Positions 8,424 through 17,556 of a stretch of DNA of 38,048 nt are shown in pieces (within the stretch, counting starts at the first letter, position 1; each line of letters starts with the position of its first letter). Position numbers and translations under genes: made by a program. The notes under the pieces are model-generated. The model saw only the letters and a program-made list of their open reading frames with translations, made no database searches and had not been told where the DNA came from. The stretch is from Marinobacter antarcticus (GTDB lineage Bacteria > Pseudomonadota > Gammaproteobacteria > Pseudomonadales > Oleiphilaceae), in assembly GCF_011049865.1 (NCBI RefSeq), contig NZ_DRGY01000118.1, positions 1-38,048 of the forward strand, given 5' to 3'.

Positions 8424-9860
8424 TTACTCGGTGGCTTGAGAAATCGCTGCAAAGTCGTTACGAGTTCGCCCCGGGGCTCCGGCCAGCGCCCGGTAGAGAT
8501 TTACCATTGCTAATACCGATGCGGTGCGCCCTTGCTCCAGAGTGTTCTCGCTATCCAGTCGTTCCCGTTCCGCATCCAATACTTCGAAGTAACCGATGTA
8601 ACCCTGCTCATACCTCATGCGCGCCAGTTTGGCGGCATCCCGTGCGGCATCAGCGCTGGCGGCCAGTCGTTCGGCCCGCTGCCGGGAGCGGTGGTACCGT
8701 ACAAGGCGGTTTTCGGTTTCTTCCAGTGCGTCGAGAATGACCTGCCGATAGTTGGCTAGTGCAGCCTGGGCATCGGCGCCTGCCGCATCGATCCGGGAAC
8801 GGACCCGGCCGAAGTTCAGGAACGACCAGTCGATTCCCAGCCCCGCTGAACGAGTTTCCGCGGAGCCGGTGAACAGGCCACCGCCATTGATGGCGACGGA
8901 TCCGATCAGGGCGTTCAGGCTGAAGTGTGGGTAAAGGTCGGCTGTCGCCACGCCGATACTGGCCGTGGCTGCCGCTAGCTGCCGTTCGGCAACGCGGATA
9001 TCCGGGCGCCGCCGCAGCACCTCCCCCGGGGTGCCTGGCGGAATCACCGGCAGGGCCGAGGGCAGTGGCTCTGGCGCGGCTAGCTGTGAGATTAATTCAC
9101 CGGGTGCGCGACCGGTAAGCACGGCAACCCGGTGCATGCGTACCCGCACCTCCGCCTCAAACTGGGGTAGGGCGGCGCGAGTGCGCTCCAGTTGTGCTTC
9201 CGCGCGGCGGGCATCGAAGCGAGTGCTGCGGCCGGCGGCCAGCCGCGAGCGAACGATGTCCAGAGAATCCCGTTGGATGCGAACGTTATCCCGGGCCACG
9301 GCCAACTGCTGCTGGAGGCCTCGAAGCTCGAAGTAACTGGCGGCGACTTCACCGGCCAGAGAGACCCGCAAAGCGTTGACCTCCGACGCCGCGGCGTCGA
9401 GTCGGGCCGCCTGGGCCTCGCTGGCTCGGTGGAGCTGACCGAACAGATCAAGCTCCCAGCTGGCGTTGGCGCTGACCTCATACCGTTCAACGTTGGCATT
9501 GCCAGACCCGGATGGTGTGCGTTGGGCGGCCGGCAAATGTTGCGATGTGGCCGATGCACTAACGCCGATCGTTGGTCGTTGCTCGCTCTTGCGCCCGCCC
9601 AGCAGGGCGTTTGCGCGCTGGTAGCGAGCCAGGGCCACTTGCAAATCCTGGTTGTCGTTCAGGACGTCCTGGATTAGGTCGGCGAGCATAGGGTCGTCAA
9701 AACCACCCCAGAACCGGGCTTCATCGGTCGCTGAGAACGCCGCTACTCCGGATGACTCGCTGAACCGTTCAGGTGTCTGCAGGTCAGGCGCCTGGTAGTC
9801 TGGCCCCACCGCACAGCCTGACAGCAGTAGGATAAACATCAGCCGTAAGTGTTTATGCAT
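8424..9860 (-). CDS. RND efflux outer-membrane factor lipoprotein (NodT/OprN family)
   Basis: This is the TolC-like channel of a tripartite drug efflux pump, 478 residues from the ATG at 9858-9860. The start was chosen because it gives a lipoprotein signal with lipobox LSGC (Cys16) followed by AVGPDYQAPD, the standard opening of NodT-type factors. Long alanine/arginine-rich coiled-coil helices with the duplicated OEP pattern follow, for example RPDIRVAERQLAAATA and LYPHFSLNALIG. The ATG overlaps the end of the pump gene by 8 bases, so the two are translationally coupled. The product should sit in the outer membrane with a periplasmic barrel docking on the fusion protein. Confidence 0.92.
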   Translation of the reverse strand: MHKHLRLMFILLLSGCAVGPDYQAPDLQTPERFSESSGVAAFSATDEARFWGGFDDPMLADLIQDVLNDNQDLQVALARYQRANALLGGRKSEQRPTIGVSASATSQHLPAAQRTPSGSGNANVERYEVSANASWELDLFGQLHRASEAQAARLDAAASEVNALRVSLAGEVAASYFELRGLQQQLAVARDNVRIQRDSLDIVRSRLAAGRSTRFDARRAEAQLERTRAALPQFEAEVRVRMHRVAVLTGRAPGELISQLAAPEPLPSALPVIPPGTPGEVLRRRPDIRVAERQLAAATASIGVATADLYPHFSLNALIGSVAINGGGLFTGSAETRSAGLGIDWSFLNFGRVRSRIDAAGADAQAALANYRQVILDALEETENRLVRYHRSRQRAERLAASADAARDAAKLARMRYEQGYIGYFEVLDAERERLDSENTLEQGRTASVLAMVNLYRALAGAPGRTRNDFAAISQATE

Positions 9861-12800
9861 GATCTTCTCCCGAATGATCGTCAAGTGCCGCATAGGTTTC
9901 AGGTTCCGGTTTGCTGCGTTGGGTTAGCATGCGCAGCCCGACATAGAACACTGGCGTCAACAGCAGACCGAACAGGGTTACGCCGATCATACCGGTGAAC
10001 ACGGTGACGCCCATGGCATTGCGCACCTCGCTGCCGGCACCGGTGGCCAGTACCAGCGGAATGACGCCAGCGATAAAGGCGATTGAAGTCATGATGATCG
10101 GGCGTAGCCGCAGGCGGCAGGCTTCCAGTGCGGCGCTGATGGTGTCCATACCCTCCATTTCCTTCTCGCGGGCAAACTCGACGATCAGAATCGCGTTTTT
10201 ACAGGCCAGTCCCATTAGAACCACCAACCCCACCTGAACGAAAACGTTGTTATCACCGCCGGTCAGCCAGACACCAAACAGGGCGGCGAGCATGCACATG
10301 GGTACAATCAGGATGACCGCCAGCGGCAGCACCCAGCTCTCGTAGAGCGCAGCCAGTACCAGGAAAACCAGCAACAGCGCCAGTGGGAACACAATCATCG
10401 CAGCGTTGCCCTGGGTGATTTGCTGGAAGCTCAGATCAGTCCACTGGATATGCATGCCCCGGGGCAGGGTGTTCCCGGCTACCTTGGCAACAGCCGCCAG
10501 CGCCTCGCCAGAGGACAGGATGCTGGGGTCCGATTGGCCAATCAGGTCTGCTGCGGGATAGCCGTTGTAGCGGATCACCGGGTCGGGCCCAAAGCTTCGC
10601 TTGAGCGTGACCATAGAGCTCAGCGGTACCATGTCGCCCCGGTCATTGTTGACGAACAGGTGTTCCAGATCGCTGACATCATCCCGGTAGGGCGCATCCG
10701 CCTGTGCGACGACCCGGTAGGTGCGTCCGAACAGGTTAAAGTCGTTGATGTAGAGTGAGCCGAAGTAGAACTGCAGGGTGCCGAACAGGTCATCCAGCTG
10801 GACCCCCTGGGCCTTGGCCTGACGCCTGTCCACTTCTGCATCGAGTTGCGGTACGTTGGCCTGATAGGAACTGAACGGGTAACTCAGCCCGGGTTCCTGG
10901 CTCAGTGCACCCGCCAGCTGGTTGGTGGCATTTTGCAGGACGCCATAGCCTGCGCCCGCGCGATCCTGCACATAGACCGAGTAACCTGATCCGGCGCCAA
11001 GTCCGAAAATGGGTGGCGGCATAAAGGTTATCGCAAAGCCCTCCTTGATCCCGGCCAGCTTGCCGTTGATCTCAGCGGCAATTTGCTGAGCAGTCTTGTC
11101 CCGTTTGTCGAAGTCGTCGAACAGGATGAAGACCGTCCCGATGTTCGGCGTATTCGTACCTTGCAAGGCGTTAAAGCCAACAAATGCAGCAGCATGAGAG
11201 ACGCCCTCGGTGCTCATTGCGATGTCACTGACCTTGCGGGCGACATCTTCGGTACGGTCCAGTGACGAACCTTCGGGCAACCGGATACTGCCTATCAGGT
11301 AGGTTTTGTCTTGTGTTGGAATAAAGCCGCCAGGCACCTTGTTGAACATATAGAAGGTTCCACCGAGCATCAGGAGGTAGATCACAAATACCCGCCCCCG
11401 GGTACGAAGGCTGCGCTTGACGAAGCTCTCGTATCCGCTAGCGCTGCGGTTAAAAAATCGGTTGAAGGGCCGGAACAGCCAGCCAAAGAGCGTGTTGATG
11501 ATACGGGCCGGCATATCAGGCTTGGCATCCCGTGACTTGAGCAGCGTAGCCGCCAGTGCCGGTGACAGTGTCAGCGAGTTGATCGCTGAGATAACGGTTG
11601 CAATGGCGATAGAGGCGGCAAATTGGCGATAGAACTGGCCGATAATACCGTCGAGGAACGCCATGGGGACAAACACCGCACACAGCACCAGGCAGATCGC
11701 CACAATGGGGCCGCTAACCTCTCGCATCGCCTGGTGTGCGGCGGCGACGGGTTCCAGGCCTTCCTCGATATTGCGTTCAACGTTTTCCACCACCACGATG
11801 GCGTCATCCACCACGATCCCGATAGCCAGAACCATGCCGAATAGCGTCAGTGTGTTGATGGAAAAACCCAGCGCGGACAGCACGGCAAACGTGCCGACGA
11901 TCGACACAGGTACCGCCAGTAACGGAATCAGCGAGGCGCGCCAGGTTTGCAGGAACAGAATGACCACCAGAACGACCAGTGCGACGGCTTCCAACAGGGT
12001 GGTGATGACCGCCTTGATTGATGTACTTACGAAGACGGTAGGATCGTAGGCGACTTCCCAGTCCAGACCCTCGGGGAATTGGTCGGCCAGCTCTGCCATC
12101 TTGGCGCGAACGGCGGCCGAGACATCCAGCGCATTGGAGCCCGGAGACTGGAAAATGGGCAGGGCTACGGCCTGCTTATCATCCAGCAGGGCGCGCAGGG
12201 AATCCTGGGAAGAGGCCAGCTCTGCCCGGCCCACATCCCGCAGGAGCACCACCCGGCCGTCATTATCCGTTTTCAGGACAATATTCTCGAACTCGTCCGC
12301 GCTTTTCAGGCGGCCCTGGGCATTGATGGAAATCAGGAAGTCGTTGGTGCCCGGCATCGGCTGAGCTCCAATTTGACCGGCCGATACCTGGATATTCTGC
12401 TCACGCACTGCTGTTGCGATATCGTTAGCGGTAATGCCGTGGGCCGCGGCACGCTGCGGGTCTATCCACAGGCGCATGGCGTAGTCGCCCGACCCGAATA
12501 ACCCAGCTTCACCCACGCCGGGAATCCGCGCCAATTCATCTTTAATATGCAGTACTGCGTAGTTGCGGATGTAGGTGGCATCAAAGGTATTATCCGGCGA
12601 CAAAAGATGCACCGCCATCATCAGGTTGGGGGACTGTTTCTTTGTGGTGACCCCCTGACGACGGACGTCTTCCGGCAATCGTGGCAGCGCTTGGGTAACG
12701 CGGTTTTGAACTTGCACTTGGGCGCGGTCTGGATCGGTCCCCAACTTGAAGGTTACGGTCAGGGCCAGAGTCCCGTCACTACCGGCCACGGATTTCATGT

Positions 12801-13035
12801 AAATCATGTCCTCCACGCCGTTGATGGATTCCTCCAGCGGCGTGGCGACAGTTTCGGAGATCATCTTCGGGTTCGCACCTGGGTAGCGCGCAGTAACCTG
12901 TACGCTGGGCGGCACGACATCGGGGTACTCACTGATCGGCAATCCGGGAATGCTGATCAGCCCCACCACGAAGATGATGATAGAGAGAACCGACGCAAGG
13001 ATCGGTCGGTCTACGAAAAATCGGGAAATATTCAT
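9853..13035 (-). CDS. RND multidrug efflux pump, inner-membrane transporter (MexF-like HAE1 family)
   Basis: This is a full-length RND transporter of 1060 residues: an opening helix (FFVDRPILASVLSIIIFVVGL), two large periplasmic loops and two sets of membrane helices. The proton-relay aspartates are in the TM4 motif GIVVDDAIVVVENVE. The opening block PISEYPDVVPPSVQV and the loop text are closer to MexF than to AcrB/MexB, so chloramphenicol, quinolone or aromatic substrates are plausible by family. It lies between the fusion protein (79-base gap) and the outer-membrane factor (8-base overlap). A GGGAGC ribosome site precedes the ATG. It acts as a proton-driven trimer. Confidence 0.95.
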   Translation of the reverse strand: MNISRFFVDRPILASVLSIIIFVVGLISIPGLPISEYPDVVPPSVQVTARYPGANPKMISETVATPLEESINGVEDMIYMKSVAGSDGTLALTVTFKLGTDPDRAQVQVQNRVTQALPRLPEDVRRQGVTTKKQSPNLMMAVHLLSPDNTFDATYIRNYAVLHIKDELARIPGVGEAGLFGSGDYAMRLWIDPQRAAAHGITANDIATAVREQNIQVSAGQIGAQPMPGTNDFLISINAQGRLKSADEFENIVLKTDNDGRVVLLRDVGRAELASSQDSLRALLDDKQAVALPIFQSPGSNALDVSAAVRAKMAELADQFPEGLDWEVAYDPTVFVSTSIKAVITTLLEAVALVVLVVILFLQTWRASLIPLLAVPVSIVGTFAVLSALGFSINTLTLFGMVLAIGIVVDDAIVVVENVERNIEEGLEPVAAAHQAMREVSGPIVAICLVLCAVFVPMAFLDGIIGQFYRQFAASIAIATVISAINSLTLSPALAATLLKSRDAKPDMPARIINTLFGWLFRPFNRFFNRSASGYESFVKRSLRTRGRVFVIYLLMLGGTFYMFNKVPGGFIPTQDKTYLIGSIRLPEGSSLDRTEDVARKVSDIAMSTEGVSHAAAFVGFNALQGTNTPNIGTVFILFDDFDKRDKTAQQIAAEINGKLAGIKEGFAITFMPPPIFGLGAGSGYSVYVQDRAGAGYGVLQNATNQLAGALSQEPGLSYPFSSYQANVPQLDAEVDRRQAKAQGVQLDDLFGTLQFYFGSLYINDFNLFGRTYRVVAQADAPYRDDVSDLEHLFVNNDRGDMVPLSSMVTLKRSFGPDPVIRYNGYPAADLIGQSDPSILSSGEALAAVAKVAGNTLPRGMHIQWTDLSFQQITQGNAAMIVFPLALLLVFLVLAALYESWVLPLAVILIVPMCMLAALFGVWLTGGDNNVFVQVGLVVLMGLACKNAILIVEFAREKEMEGMDTISAALEACRLRLRPIIMTSIAFIAGVIPLVLATGAGSEVRNAMGVTVFTGMIGVTLFGLLLTPVFYVGLRMLTQRSKPEPETYAALDDHSGEDHA

Positions 13036-13114
13036 GCAAGTGCTCCCAGGGCGAAGCCCGTAGGGGCTACGCCAGATCTATTGGCTATCGGAAAATCTGT
13101 CTTGAGGACGCGGG

Positions 13115-14290
13115 CTACTGCGCGCGGGCTATCTGGGCCTTTTCGCGTGCGTCCGGGTGCATTGCGACCAACTCTGGCGATACCTTCATGCCGGGCATCA
13201 TGATTTTCTGCACACCGTTGACGATGATGCGCTCGCCGGGCTTGAGCCCTTCACGGACAACTATCAGGCCGTTGGAGCGACGGCCGGGCTGAATGTCGCG
13301 ACGGCTGACGGTATTGTCATCCCCCACCACATAGACGTAACGGCGATCCTGATCCGTCAGCACCGCTTTCTGATCTACCAGCAGCGCCTGATCCAGATCC
13401 GCAACCGGCATTTGCACCCGGGCAAACTGACCGGGGCGGAGCTGCCCATCAGGGTTTGCCATGACGGCACGGTATTGCAGCGTGCCGGTGCGGGCGTCCA
13501 GCTGGTTGTCGACGAAGTCAACCTGTGCGTCGCGGGTAAACCCGTTGTCTCCGGTCAGGCTGACTTTAACGGTGGGCTGTGGTCCGTCACCAAGCCGGCC
13601 CAATGTGGCCATCGCGGTCTCCTCGTCGCTTTCGAAGTAGATATAAACCGGGTCGATCGAGACAACCCGAGTGAGCAATGTCTGATCCGTAGAGGCCAGA
13701 TTGCCGCGTGTTACGAAGGCCCGACTGACGCGCCCATTGATTGGCGAGCGGATTTTGGTGTAGTCCAGATTCAACTGGGCACTGTCCAGTTCTGCTGCGG
13801 AGGCAAGTACCGCAGAGTGGGCTGTCGCCTTGGAGGACGCGCGCTGGTCGGCTTCCTCCTTGGAAATCGCTCGGCTTTGCAGCAGATGCTGGGCGCGTTT
13901 CGCCTGACTCTGTGCGAGCTCGAGTTGACTCCGGGCACGACTCAGGTCAGCTTTCGCAGCATTGACGCGGGCCTGGTAGGGGCGGGCGTCAATCTGAAAC
14001 AACAAATCTCCCTGCTTGACCCGTTCACCTTCCTTGAACGCCACTTTATCGATATAGCCGCTGACACGGGGGCGTAGCTCCACGCTTTCCGGTGCTGCGA
14101 CTCGGCCAGTGAAGCCATCCCACAGGGTGATGAATTCCGGCTTGACCTGTGCAACATCCACCGCCGGGGGTGGCGGTGCTGCTGCGGCTTCTTCGCTATG
14201 GACTTCGCAGCCCGCCAGACCAACGATCGTAAGCATAAGCAGGGCAACAGAGAGGTAAGAGGTACGGGCTCCTGTTTTACGTGAGTCCAT
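13115..14290 (-). CDS. RND efflux periplasmic membrane-fusion lipoprotein (MexE-like)
   Basis: This is a HlyD/AcrA-type adaptor of 391 residues. It has a lipoprotein signal (LTIVGLAGC, Cys28), a lipoyl half-motif with ELRPRVSGYIDKV, an alpha-helical hairpin at about 100-165, a second lipoyl half (IRSPINGRVSRA), then beta-barrel and membrane-proximal domains ending in GLKPGERIIVNG. The ATG follows an AGGAGA site. It is the first gene of the efflux operon, transcribed leftwards from the 14291-14809 intergenic region. The alanine/proline-rich stretch after the lipobox is probably a linker. Substrates cannot be deduced. Confidence 0.93.
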   Translation of the reverse strand: MDSRKTGARTSYLSVALLMLTIVGLAGCEVHSEEAAAAPPPPAVDVAQVKPEFITLWDGFTGRVAAPESVELRPRVSGYIDKVAFKEGERVKQGDLLFQIDARPYQARVNAAKADLSRARSQLELAQSQAKRAQHLLQSRAISKEEADQRASSKATAHSAVLASAAELDSAQLNLDYTKIRSPINGRVSRAFVTRGNLASTDQTLLTRVVSIDPVYIYFESDEETAMATLGRLGDGPQPTVKVSLTGDNGFTRDAQVDFVDNQLDARTGTLQYRAVMANPDGQLRPGQFARVQMPVADLDQALLVDQKAVLTDQDRRYVYVVGDDNTVSRRDIQPGRRSNGLIVVREGLKPGERIIVNGVQKIMMPGMKVSPELVAMHPDAREKAQIARAQ

Positions 14291-14404
14291 GAAGCATTTT
14301 CTCCTGGAAATAGAGGTTTCCGTTAAACATTGTGGGTCGGCATAGATTCGAGAAATTCAATCCATGACGTAGGGCTAATGTAGAGGCTGGCGGCGTGAAC
14401 GCGG

Positions 14405-14438
14405 TATCCGGTTTCTGCGCAGTGATTGCCCATTTCTC
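14405..14438 (+). promoter_or_regulatory. Tandem AraC-type operator repeats upstream of the efflux operon
   Basis: TTGCCCATTTCTC (14426-14438) lies exactly 21 bases from a weaker copy TATCCGGTTTCTG (14405-14417). Both match the repeat pair found at 14688-14721 before the AraC gene. Direct repeats two helical turns apart are how AraC-family dimers usually bind. The site is about 115-150 bases upstream of the fusion-protein start, compatible with activation of the operon. Nothing else but AT-rich DNA is evident in the 14439-14687 stretch. Confidence 0.6.
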
Positions 14439-14687
14439 CATAAGGGAAAAGGTAAGGATGGCTTGGTGTCCAATGCTCGTGAACCGGTAAAGCGCCTGAG
14501 ATGGGATTTACAACGAAATTCCTGTTTCGCGGTGTGTGCCTGAAACATGCACGTTATTGCAGTAATATGATGGTTATCAACGGCTCATGCCGATCGGGGA
14601 GTGTCTCTGAATTTAGCCGTCTCATTCCGGTGCCTGCTGGATTATTTGCTGCAAATTGCACCAACATAAGGCAGTTGAAAAAATCGG

Positions 14688-14721
14688 TTGCCTGTTTCTG
14701 TCAGGTGATTGCCTATTTCTG
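14688..14721 (+). promoter_or_regulatory. Tandem AraC-type operator repeats upstream of the araC-like gene
   Basis: TTGCCTGTTTCTG (14688-14700) and TTGCCTATTTCTG (14709-14721) differ at one base and are spaced 21 bases apart in the same orientation. They lie about 90-120 bases before the regulator's start. The copy before the efflux operon suggests that one protein, most likely the product of the adjacent gene, controls both promoters, including its own. Confidence 0.65.
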
Positions 14722-14809
14722 CTAAGTTTGAAGGTAAATCGCTCGTGCAGGCGGGCGTTGCGTATACTGAAACCCGCTTTGGGGCGTGATGACCGGCAGG
14801 AGACCAACC

Positions 14810-15802
14810 GTGCTCGATACCAGTATTCGCAGTAACCTTGATTTTCCCATGATGAATCCGGCTGGCCCGGATACTGAGTTGGAAGCCATGCGGCTCCAGC
14901 TTGCCCGTAATATCCAGCGTCTGGCTTCGGACCAGCAGGTCCAGGAAACGGCTATTCCCGGTCTGACGGTGTTCCGGTCTGATACGCAGACGAGCTGCGT
15001 TTCATCCATCTATGATCCTTCTCTTGGCTTTATTGTGCAGGGCACGAAGACCGTCAATTTTGGTGACCGGGAACTGGTTTATGGACCCCTATCCTATTTT
15101 GTGTCTTCGGTTCATATGCCGGTTCTTGGTCGCATTGTAGATGCGTCTCCCGATGAACCCTATCTGGCGATGAAAGTGGATGTTGACCCGCAAGAGCTCA
15201 GCAACCTTGTGCTGGAAATGGGCAGTCAGATGCCGCTGGAAGCAGAGATAGAATCGTGCTCAGAAGGAAGCTGTGGTCTCTGTCTGACCCAGATGGACAA
15301 GGGCATGCTGGATGCGGTAATCCGCCTGACAGGCTTTCTGGGTTCGCCGCAGGATATCCCCGTATTGGCGCCGCTGGTGCGCAGGGAGATTATCTATCGG
15401 GCGCTGACCGGTGAAATGGGAGCCAAAATGCGCAAATTTGCGGTTGCTGACTCACAGGTTCACCGGGTGTCTCGAGTGATCGCCGTACTCAAAAACCGGT
15501 ATACCCAGCCACTGAGAGTGAAAGATCTCGCGGAAGAAGTGAATATGAGCGAGTCCGCGCTATTCCACACCTTTAAGCAGGTGACGCGCATGTCACCGTT
15601 ACAGTTCCAGAAAAAGCTGCGCTTGCATGAGGCTCGGCGCCTGATGCTGTCGGAGGGGCTGGAGGCCGCCACAGCCAGTTACCGGGTGGGCTACGAGAGC
15701 CCTTCGCATTTCAGCCGAGAATACAGTCGCCTGTTCGGCACACCGCCTCGCGCAGATGTCATCAAGTTGCGTGGTGAGCAAGGCCTGGCGGCGCCAGCCT
15801 GA
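14810..15802 (+). CDS. AraC-family transcriptional regulator with AraC_N domain, divergent to the efflux operon
   Basis: This 330-residue regulator has an N-terminal cupin-like AraC_N sensor (about 45-195, with GFIVQGTK and a cysteine pair in CSEGSCGLC) and a C-terminal double helix-turn-helix (about 225-320, with DLAEEVNMSESALFHTFKQ and GYESPSHFSREYSRLFG). I prefer the GTG at 14810 because AGGAGA stands six bases before it; an upstream ATG at 14789 has only a weak site. It is divergent from the RND operon and separated by about 520 bases holding two repeat pairs. It probably activates the pump in response to a small molecule. The ligand is unknown. Confidence 0.88.
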   Translation: MLDTSIRSNLDFPMMNPAGPDTELEAMRLQLARNIQRLASDQQVQETAIPGLTVFRSDTQTSCVSSIYDPSLGFIVQGTKTVNFGDRELVYGPLSYFVSSVHMPVLGRIVDASPDEPYLAMKVDVDPQELSNLVLEMGSQMPLEAEIESCSEGSCGLCLTQMDKGMLDAVIRLTGFLGSPQDIPVLAPLVRREIIYRALTGEMGAKMRKFAVADSQVHRVSRVIAVLKNRYTQPLRVKDLAEEVNMSESALFHTFKQVTRMSPLQFQKKLRLHEARRLMLSEGLEAATASYRVGYESPSHFSREYSRLFGTPPRADVIKLRGEQGLAAPA

Positions 15803-15811
15803 ATGCGGCGT

Positions 15812-15902
15812 TGAGGCTGTAGAAAACGGGCAGGGAATCATCACCATGCCCCGCTTCAAGCACTACAATGACGACCAGAATGCCATGGTCGCGAGCCGCT
15901 GA
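15812..15902 (+). pseudogene. IS1182-family transposase remnant (N-terminal piece)
   Basis: GAGGCTGTAGAAAA at 15812 looks like an IS1182-type end. An ATG at 15846 opens a reading frame starting MPRFKHYNDDQNAMV, similar to the N-terminus of IS1182-family transposases. It stops after 18 codons, where the sequence changes into IS1380-like DNA (from about 15881). Only a scar remains. Confidence 0.5.
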
Positions 15903-15996
15903 CGGATTATGCTGGAATCCCGCTGATCGCTCAGAGTCTCGGCCAGTCGGTGGGTTAACCGTGTTGTTCATCCATTTCGCGCAATAACAATAGAGT
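15881..15996 (-). pseudogene. IS1380-family transposase remnant (small internal piece)
   Basis: This stretch aligns with 17251-17366 inside the larger IS1380 transposase copy at a nearly constant offset of 1370 bases. For example, both contain CAGTCGSTGGGTTAACC and TTCGCGCAATAACAA. It has many substitutions and one missing base, so it is an older or more diverged copy. It encodes the region around LLLLREVDKQHRLTQRL, but with stops. No element ends are visible. Confidence 0.65.
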
Positions 15997-15997
15997 C

Positions 15998-16279
15998 AGA
16001 GCTGCATTGCCTGTGCATCCGCTTGTTTCTCAACCTTGTGTTCATTTTCGGTGCTGCCGATTTTCCAGTAACTCGATATATAAAGATGGCTTTTGGGCAT
16101 CTGGCGCTCCAACTTAAAATATTTTCGCAGTGCGCAACGGCTGTAACGTGAATACCAAAATAGGCCAACTCTTTAGCTAAAGACTGAGCCCGGGTTTCAA
16201 CAGGGAATAGCTGCTGAAGGCTGCCAGTTTCGCTTTTTACCTGATTTTCAGGGTGGGTATCTTGTGAGGTTTGATCCAT
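15998..16279 (-). pseudogene. Possible receiver-domain protein, 3'-truncated
   Basis: A minus-strand frame starts at the ATG complementing 16277-16279 and gives about 95 residues before it meets the IS1380 scar. The part ETRAQSLAKELAYFGIHVTAVAHCENILSW followed by CPKAIFI has the spacing of a response-regulator receiver domain (helix 1, strand 2, helix 2, strand 3), but the phospho-acceptor aspartate is not visible where expected. It is divergent from the LysR fragment. I would call it a broken regulator with low certainty; a meaningless frame is possible. No other gene is seen between 15803 and 16320. Confidence 0.3.
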
Positions 16280-16319
16280 GCTTGAATTTCATGAGTTTTT
16301 TACATGGCGAGAAACGCGC

Positions 16320-16677
16320 ATGATCGACAAGATTGAACTTCATCACCTCCGAACCCTCAATGCTTTATACAAGTTCCGCAGCATCTCTGCGGCGGCGGAG
16401 TATTTGAGTGTCTCTCAGCAGGCAACCAGCCTTCAGCTCAAGAAAATAAGGGCAATCCTGGGAGACCGTCTGTTTGTGCGCACTGGACACGGCGTTGTGC
16501 CTACGCCCTATGCCAAGCTCATTGAGCCCCATATCTACAAGGTGCTCAATCACCTGAATACGATTCCGCTACCTGACTCGACGGCGCCGGATCATGTCGA
16601 GAGAACATTGGTGATCTCGGCAACCGATTACACCCAGAAAATCATTGTAGGCGGTTTAATAAAAGAACTCCGGAAAG
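16320..16677 (+). pseudogene. LysR-family regulator, C-terminally truncated
   Basis: This is the N-terminal winged helix-turn-helix of a LysR-type regulator (IELHHLRTLNALYKFRSISA, then AAEYLSVSQQATSLQLKKIRAILGDRLFVRTG, about residues 4-60), plus the first strand of the effector domain (TLVISATDYTQKIIVGGLIKELRK). The typical length is about 300 residues, but only about 119 remain before the sequence turns into the inverted IS1380 transposase near 16677. The ATG at 16320 gives the usual family start; an in-frame ATG at 16278 would add 14 residues. The effector-binding domain is lost, so normal function is unlikely. Confidence 0.8.
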
Positions 16678-17556
16678 CGCCGCCAGGGCTTTCAGGCGTT
16701 GATTGCGGGCCATGCCCACGATGTAATCCACCTGGTTACGGTCACACCAGGCCAGGATCCGGGACTTGCTGAAGTGGGAATCGCCCCGGAACACAATGCG
16801 GGTGCTGGGCCAGTAGTGCCGGATGAGTCGCACCAGCAGCGCCAGAATGGCCCAACTGTGCCGGGCATCCCCCCGATTACTGGTGCGCAGATAACTCACT
16901 AGCTGGTGCCGCCCGCAGAAAACATACAGCGGGAAGTCGCAGTGGTGATCGTAGTATCGGTTGAAGAACCTACCTGGCTGGTCGCCGTGCACCGGGATAT
17001 CGGTGCCGTCGAAATCCAGCACGATTTCTTTTGACGGCCCGTCGTGCTGTTCAATGAAGTGCTGCCAGAGCAGTTCATGGGCCTTCACGATGGTTTGCCG
17101 GTCCATCGCCGGTTCCATTCGGCAGAGCGTGGATTTGCCAGCCAGAACCGAGGTCTCGCCTGTCGCCGTTTGCAGCGCCTGATCAAAGCGCAATGCTTCA
17201 TGGTCGTTCAGGTCTTCGTATCCGCCCGCCACACCGTGGACCCGTTGCCGGACCATGGTGTCGAGTTGGTGACGAATCATGCTGGCATCCCGTTGGTCGG
17301 TTTGCGTCTCAGCCAGTCGCTGGGTTAACCGGTGTTGTTTATCGACTTCGCGCAATAACAACAGACCGGCATCGGAGGTGATGTGGCCTCCGGAGAAATC
17401 GGCTTCAATTTTGCGACGGGAGAGTGGCGTAAAGATCAGTCTTTGAGGGACCATTTTGGAAGCGACTTCTAGTGTGAGTTTAGTTTGTAAGATTTTGAAA
17501 TTATTACACTTTAAGCCGATTATTTCTTGCCTCCCATGAGAAATTCGGGCTAGGCT
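16676..17556 (-). mobile_element. IS1380-family element, transposase 3' part lost
   Basis: The transposase starts at the ATG complementing 17452-17454 (MVPQRLIFTPLSRRKIEADF) and runs leftwards for about 260 residues. IS1380 transposases are about 430-470 residues. Recognisable parts are DAGLLLLREVDKQHRLTQRL, the first catalytic aspartate in VLDFDGTDIPVHG and the second in IVFRGDSHFSK. The third acidic residue would lie in the missing C-terminal part. The right boundary is near 17530-17556, where sequence reading CCCATGAGAAATTCGGGCTAG gives way to the ABC-transporter frame. The left boundary joins LysR without an element end, so a deletion removed the 3' part and adjoining DNA. Confidence 0.8.

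Noticed and set aside
12547..13203. Plus-strand open frame opposite the RND pump start and fusion-protein end
   Set aside because: It has no domain or ribosome site and overlaps the well-supported pump and adaptor genes; it is a shadow frame.
13157..14077. Plus-strand open frame of 306 codons opposite the membrane-fusion protein
   Set aside because: The fusion protein on the minus strand has lipobox and lipoyl motifs, while this frame shows no coherent protein features.
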